Assembly: GCA_014534415.1 (NCBI GenBank)
Contig: JACVRM010000101.1
Span: 1-7,941, forward strand
DNA length: 7,941 nt
From: Thermoleophilia bacterium
GTDB lineage: Bacteria > Actinomycetota > Thermoleophilia > Gaiellales > Gaiellaceae
Direction of reading: 5' to 3'
Below are positions 5,647-7,941 of this stretch, piece by piece. A program made the position numbers and the translations under genes. Position 1 is the stretch's first letter, and every line of letters starts with the position of its first letter. The notes beneath the pieces were generated by a model. That model worked only from the letters and a program-made list of their open reading frames with translations. It was not told the origin of the DNA and did no database searches.

Positions 5647-6291
5647 TCAGCCGTCGACGAATCCGGCAGCGCCGTCGGCGAGGCCGCGCGCGACGCGCCA
5701 CTGGTACGCCGGCGACTCGAGCAGAAGCCGCTCGCGGTGATTCGTCATGAAGCCCACCTCGACGAGGACGACGGGCACGTCTGCCCAGTTGAACCCCGTC
5801 AGGTCGGCGCGCCGCGACAGTCCGCGGCTGGGCGCGCTCGTGGCGGCTACGACGGAGCGCTGCACGAGCCGCGCCGCCCGCAGGCTGTCCGCATACACAT
5901 CGTCGGTCCAGCCTCGACGCAGGGCCGGGTACAGCGTCGAGACGCCGCGGGCGGACCGGTCGGACGAGCCGTCCGCGTGCACGCGCAGCATCAATGCCGC
6001 GTCACGCCGGTTGCAGTACTGCGCCCGCGCGACGTTGCCGCCGTTTCCGTACCGGAACGTCGCTCCATCGCGCGTGAGCGCCACGCGCTTGCCGCGCCGC
6101 AGGAGCAGCGTCCGGGTCTTGCGCGCGATCGCCAGCGCGACGGCCGCCTCGCCGGGCGCTCCGCCGCCGTCCTTGATCTTCGTCTGCCGCGCGCCGGGGC
6201 CAACCGGCTCCCGCTGCACGGCGACCGCCGGCGGTGTGCCGTGGCCCGGGTCGAGGCAGATCAGTGCGGCCGCGAGCGTCGGCGCTAGCAC
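5647..6291 (-). CDS. N-acetylmuramoyl-L-alanine amidase (Amidase_3 family), no clear signal peptide
   Basis: Enzymes of this zinc-dependent family cut the bond between MurNAc and L-alanine of peptidoglycan. The 214-aa product has the family order: ICLDPGHGTP (11-20, zinc ligand His17), GEAAVALAIA (47-56, zinc ligand Glu48), RVALTRDG (69-76), YCNRRDAALMLRVHADGS (92-109, zinc ligand His105), and VVLVEVGFMTN (174-184, catalytic Glu178). HAD replaces the more usual HAN after the third ligand. It is a bare catalytic domain without cell-wall-binding repeats. The only start compatible with the frame is GTG at 6289-6291, since an in-frame TAG lies 9 bases upstream; this leaves just 13 residues (MLAPTLAAALICL) before DPGHG, too short and uncharged for a normal export signal. 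It follows the STAS gene by 25 bases in the same orientation. Confidence 0.9.
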   Translation of the reverse strand: MLAPTLAAALICLDPGHGTPPAVAVQREPVGPGARQTKIKDGGGAPGEAAVALAIARKTRTLLLRRGKRVALTRDGATFRYGNGGNVARAQYCNRRDAALMLRVHADGSSDRSARGVSTLYPALRRGWTDDVYADSLRAARLVQRSVVAATSAPSRGLSRRADLTGFNWADVPVVLVEVGFMTNHRERLLLESPAYQWRVARGLADGAAGFVDG

Positions 6292-6316
6292 GACGTGACT
6301 CTACGAGCTCAGCGGA

Positions 6317-6685
6317 TCACGCTGCGGCGGTCGGCGGCCGCCCGCGGATGATCGCCTCGTCGAGCGATCGGACGACGCGCACCCAGTGGTCGAACCCGGT
6401 GATCTCGAAGACGCGAACCACGCGGGGGTCGCTCGCCACCACCGTGACGTCGCCGTCCGCGCGCGCCGCGCGCTTCGCCGCCGCTGCAATGGCGCCCAGA
6501 CCCACGGAGTCGATGAACGTCGTGCCGGCCAGATCGACGATGAGGCGGCCGCCCTCGCCGTGGCGAGGCGTGAGCGCGGCCCGGAATTCGTCGGCTGCGT
6601 CGAGGTCGAGGTCGCCGTCCACGGAAACCACCGTGGTGCGCGCGCCCAGGTCGGCAACGGTGATCGCTACGTCCGGCCGGCCCAC
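6317..6685 (-). CDS. STAS-domain anti-sigma-factor antagonist (SpoIIAA/RsbV-like)
   Basis: Proteins of this family bind an anti-sigma kinase of the RsbW/SpoIIAB type and free the sigma factor; phosphorylation of one serine switches them off. The 122-aa product fits the single STAS domain: TTVVSVDGDLDLDAADEFRAAL (17-38), RLIVDLAGTTFIDSVGLGAI (47-66) with the phosphoacceptor Ser60 in the family position, then DVTVVASDPRVVRVFEITGFD (79-99) and a C-terminal helix. The start is GTG at 6683-6685 with only a weak GCCGG upstream, so it could shift slightly. No anti-sigma kinase or sigma-factor gene is in the window, so the partner lies elsewhere. It sits between the response regulator (77-bp gap) and the amidase (25-bp gap), all leftward. 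Confidence 0.93.
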   Translation of the reverse strand: MGRPDVAITVADLGARTTVVSVDGDLDLDAADEFRAALTPRHGEGGRLIVDLAGTTFIDSVGLGAIAAAAKRAARADGDVTVVASDPRVVRVFEITGFDHWVRVVRSLDEAIIRGRPPTAAA

Positions 6686-6694
6686 CCGGCGAGC

Positions 6695-6755
6695 GTAGCG
6701 GCCGCTCGTGGGGCGAAACGGCGAGCTACCTGTGAGGTTCGCCTCATCCTGTGAG
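6695..6755. other. Structured gap: two hairpins and a tandem octamer
   Basis: The 77-bp space between the response-regulator stop and the STAS start holds a long stem GTAGC-G-GCCG with CGGC-GA-GCTAC (6695-6729), a perfect hairpin TGAGG-TTCG-CCTCA (6733-6746; on the minus strand the loop is CGAA), and CCTGTGAG twice (6729-6736 and 6748-6755, 19 bp apart). On the transcribed minus strand these follow the regulator stop directly. They could end or attenuate the two-component transcript, or serve as a paired binding site ahead of the STAS gene. No U-tract is present. Confidence 0.45.
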
Positions 6756-6762
6756 CATTCGC

Positions 6763-7452
6763 TTACGCGGGGACGAGCTTGTAACCGACACCCCGCACCG
6801 TGACGAGCTGCTGAGGGTTCTCGGGGTCGCGCTCGAGCTTGCGCCGCAGGTTCGAGATATGGATGTCGCAGGCGCGCTGGTCTCCGATGTACGCGCTCTC
6901 CCAGAGGTGCTCCATGATCTCGCGGCGAGTGAAGACGCGCTCGGGCTGCTCGGCGAGCAGCGCGAGCAGCCTGAACTCCGACGGCGTCAGGCGTACGGCG
7001 TCGCCGTCCACCTGCACGGTATGGCGCACCGGGTCGATCTCGAGACGCCCGAGCCTGCGCACCGCCGCGCCCCCCGCCGATCGATCCAGCTCGCGGCGGC
7101 GCAGCAGCGCCCGCACGCGGCTGAGCAGCTCGACCATCGAGAACGGCTTGGTGACGTAGTCGTCCGCGCCGCTCTCGAGCCCCAGAACGCGGTCAACTTC
7201 GGCGTCGCGGGCGCTGAGCAGGATGATCGGCACGTCGCCGCTCTCGCGGAGCCTTCGGCAAACTTCCACCCCCGAGAGGCCGGGGAGCATGATGTCGAGC
7301 AGAACGAGGTCGAATCCGTCGCGCTCGACCGCTTCGAGCGCCTCTTCTCCGCCGGCCGCCGTGGCGACGGTGAAGCCTTCGCTGCGCAGCGCGTAGCCGA
7401 CCGCGTCCTGGATCGCGGGCTCGTCGTCGACGACGAGGACGCGGGCGTTCAC
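6763..7452 (-). CDS. OmpR/PhoB-family response regulator
   Basis: This cytoplasmic DNA-binding regulator is activated by phosphorylation from the adjacent sensor kinase. The 229-aa product has a receiver domain (3-118): VLVVDDEP with the acidic pair Asp9/Asp10, LLDIMLPG with phosphoacceptor Asp53, IILLSARD with Ser80 in the Thr/Ser switch position, and YVTKPF with Lys102. A short linker leads to a winged helix (about 132-228), seen in LTPSEFRLLALLAEQPERVF, the recognition helix region RACDIHISNLRRKLE, and the ending TVRGVGYKLVP. The length is typical. The GTG start (7450-7452) overlaps the kinase stop by four bases (GTGA), so the pair is translationally coupled, with the kinase first. The target genes are not evident; the STAS and amidase genes downstream are candidates only by position. 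Confidence 0.96.
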   Translation of the reverse strand: MNARVLVVDDEPAIQDAVGYALRSEGFTVATAAGGEEALEAVERDGFDLVLLDIMLPGLSGVEVCRRLRESGDVPIILLSARDAEVDRVLGLESGADDYVTKPFSMVELLSRVRALLRRRELDRSAGGAAVRRLGRLEIDPVRHTVQVDGDAVRLTPSEFRLLALLAEQPERVFTRREIMEHLWESAYIGDQRACDIHISNLRRKLERDPENPQQLVTVRGVGYKLVPA

Positions 7453-7941
7453 GGCTCCACGAGCGTGGCGCCGGCCAGCCGGACGGTTGCGGTCGTACCG
7501 CCGCCTCGCCGCGACTCGAGAGCGAGCCGGCCGCCCATCGCCTCGATTGCCTGGCGCGCGATCGACAGCCCGAGCCCGAACCCCTCGGCGTCGCGCTCGT
7601 CGCCTTGGTAGAACCGCTCCGACGCGCGGGCGAGCTCCTCGCTCGTCATGCCGCGGCCGGTGTCGGCGATGGAGATGACCACGTCGTCGCCGAGTCGGTC
7701 GGCGATGACGTCGATCCGGCCCCGCGCCGTGTAGCGCGCGGCGTTGGCGACCAGGTTCGCCACCGCCTGCTCGGTGAGGTCGCGGTTGGCGAGCGCGGCA
7801 ACGTGCGGCTCGCATCGCAGCTGAACGTCGACGCCCGGGGCCGTTCGCAGCTCCGCCACGACGTCGCCGAGCAGGGAGCACAGCTCGACGACCTCGAGGC
7901 GGGCGGCCTCGGTCCGGCGTTGCGCACGCGCGAGTACGAGC
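7449..7941 (-). CDS. Sensor histidine kinase, C-terminal part (N-terminus beyond window)
   Basis: The window holds the last 163 residues. They begin at the end of the dimerisation/phosphoacceptor helices (LVLARAQRRTEAARLEVVEL), then the ATP-binding domain: N box NLVANAARYT (62-71 of the visible part), G1 box DTGRGM (93-98), F box ERFYQGD (108-114), and G2 box GFGLGLSIARQ (120-130), ending GGTTATVRLAGATLVEP. The phosphorylated His, the sensor domain and any membrane segments lie to the right of 7941 and cannot be judged. A GTG at 7857-7859 could look like a start but is internal, since homologous kinase sequence continues upstream in frame. It overlaps the response-regulator start by four bases, and the two should form one signalling pair. 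Confidence 0.95.
   Translation of the reverse strand, partial: LVLARAQRRTEAARLEVVELCSLLGDVVAELRTAPGVDVQLRCEPHVAALANRDLTEQAVANLVANAARYTARGRIDVIADRLGDDVVISIADTGRGMTSEELARASERFYQGDERDAEGFGLGLSIARQAIEAMGGRLALESRRGGGTTATVRLAGATLVEP

Noticed and set aside
5369..5701. Minus-strand open frame of 110 codons after the amidase
   Set aside because: It overlaps the amidase end in another frame, begins with an arginine-rich run, spans several hairpins and shows no coding character.
7449..7859. Stand-alone ATPase-domain protein starting at the GTG at 7859
   Set aside because: The same frame continues upstream to the window edge with typical kinase dimerisation-helix sequence, so this is the tail of a longer kinase.

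Overview
The window is high-GC bacterial DNA with dense, mostly leftward (minus-strand) genes, many GTG starts and weak Shine-Dalgarno sites. It suggests an actinobacterium. A deep lineage such as Thermoleophilia (Gaiellales/Solirubrobacterales) would fit the protein flavour, but that placement is an impression from composition and sequence style, not a phylogenetic result.

Layout from left to right. purA (adenylosuccinate synthetase, minus, C-terminus cut by the window edge) occupies 1-1134. A 211-bp noncoding gap follows (1135-1345) with a perfect GGGGAC/GTCCCC dyad, an imperfect direct repeat and a GC-rich hairpin. Next, on the minus strand, come a 69-aa gene of unknown function (1346-1555) and dnaB (replicative helicase, 1564-2922). 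A 271-bp gap upstream of dnaB carries a near-consensus SOS (LexA/DinR-type) box and several GGAC/GTCC dyads. Then comes the tightly packed minus-strand cluster rplI-rpsR-ssb-rpsF (3194-4893; transcribed rpsF, ssb, rpsR, rplI). Its leader (4925-4972) folds into a structure resembling the S6:S18 autoregulatory mRNA motif. A divergent plus-strand gene for a small membrane-anchored protein lies at 5003-5302. A 344-bp gap (5303-5646) holds terminator-like hairpins and a few DnaA-box-like nonamers. The right third is minus-strand: an Amidase_3-type cell-wall amidase (5647-6291), a STAS anti-sigma-factor antagonist (6317-6685), an OmpR-family response regulator (6763-7452), and the 3' part of its sensor kinase (7449 to the window end).

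How the genes fit together. The left and middle form the classic rpsF-ssb-rpsR-rplI-dnaB-purA neighbourhood, linking small-subunit ribosomal proteins, single-stranded-DNA binding, the replicative helicase and AMP synthesis. The right end is a signalling and envelope module: kinase to regulator, with a STAS switch protein and a peptidoglycan amidase downstream in the same orientation. Whether the module is functionally connected cannot be read from the sequence.

I found no mobile element, CRISPR array, tRNA, rRNA or intein, and nothing that looks like a wholly new system. The most interesting signals are regulatory: the putative SOS box before dnaB, the S6:S18-like leader, the repeat-bearing gaps, and the conserved-looking 69-aa ORF coupled to dnaB.
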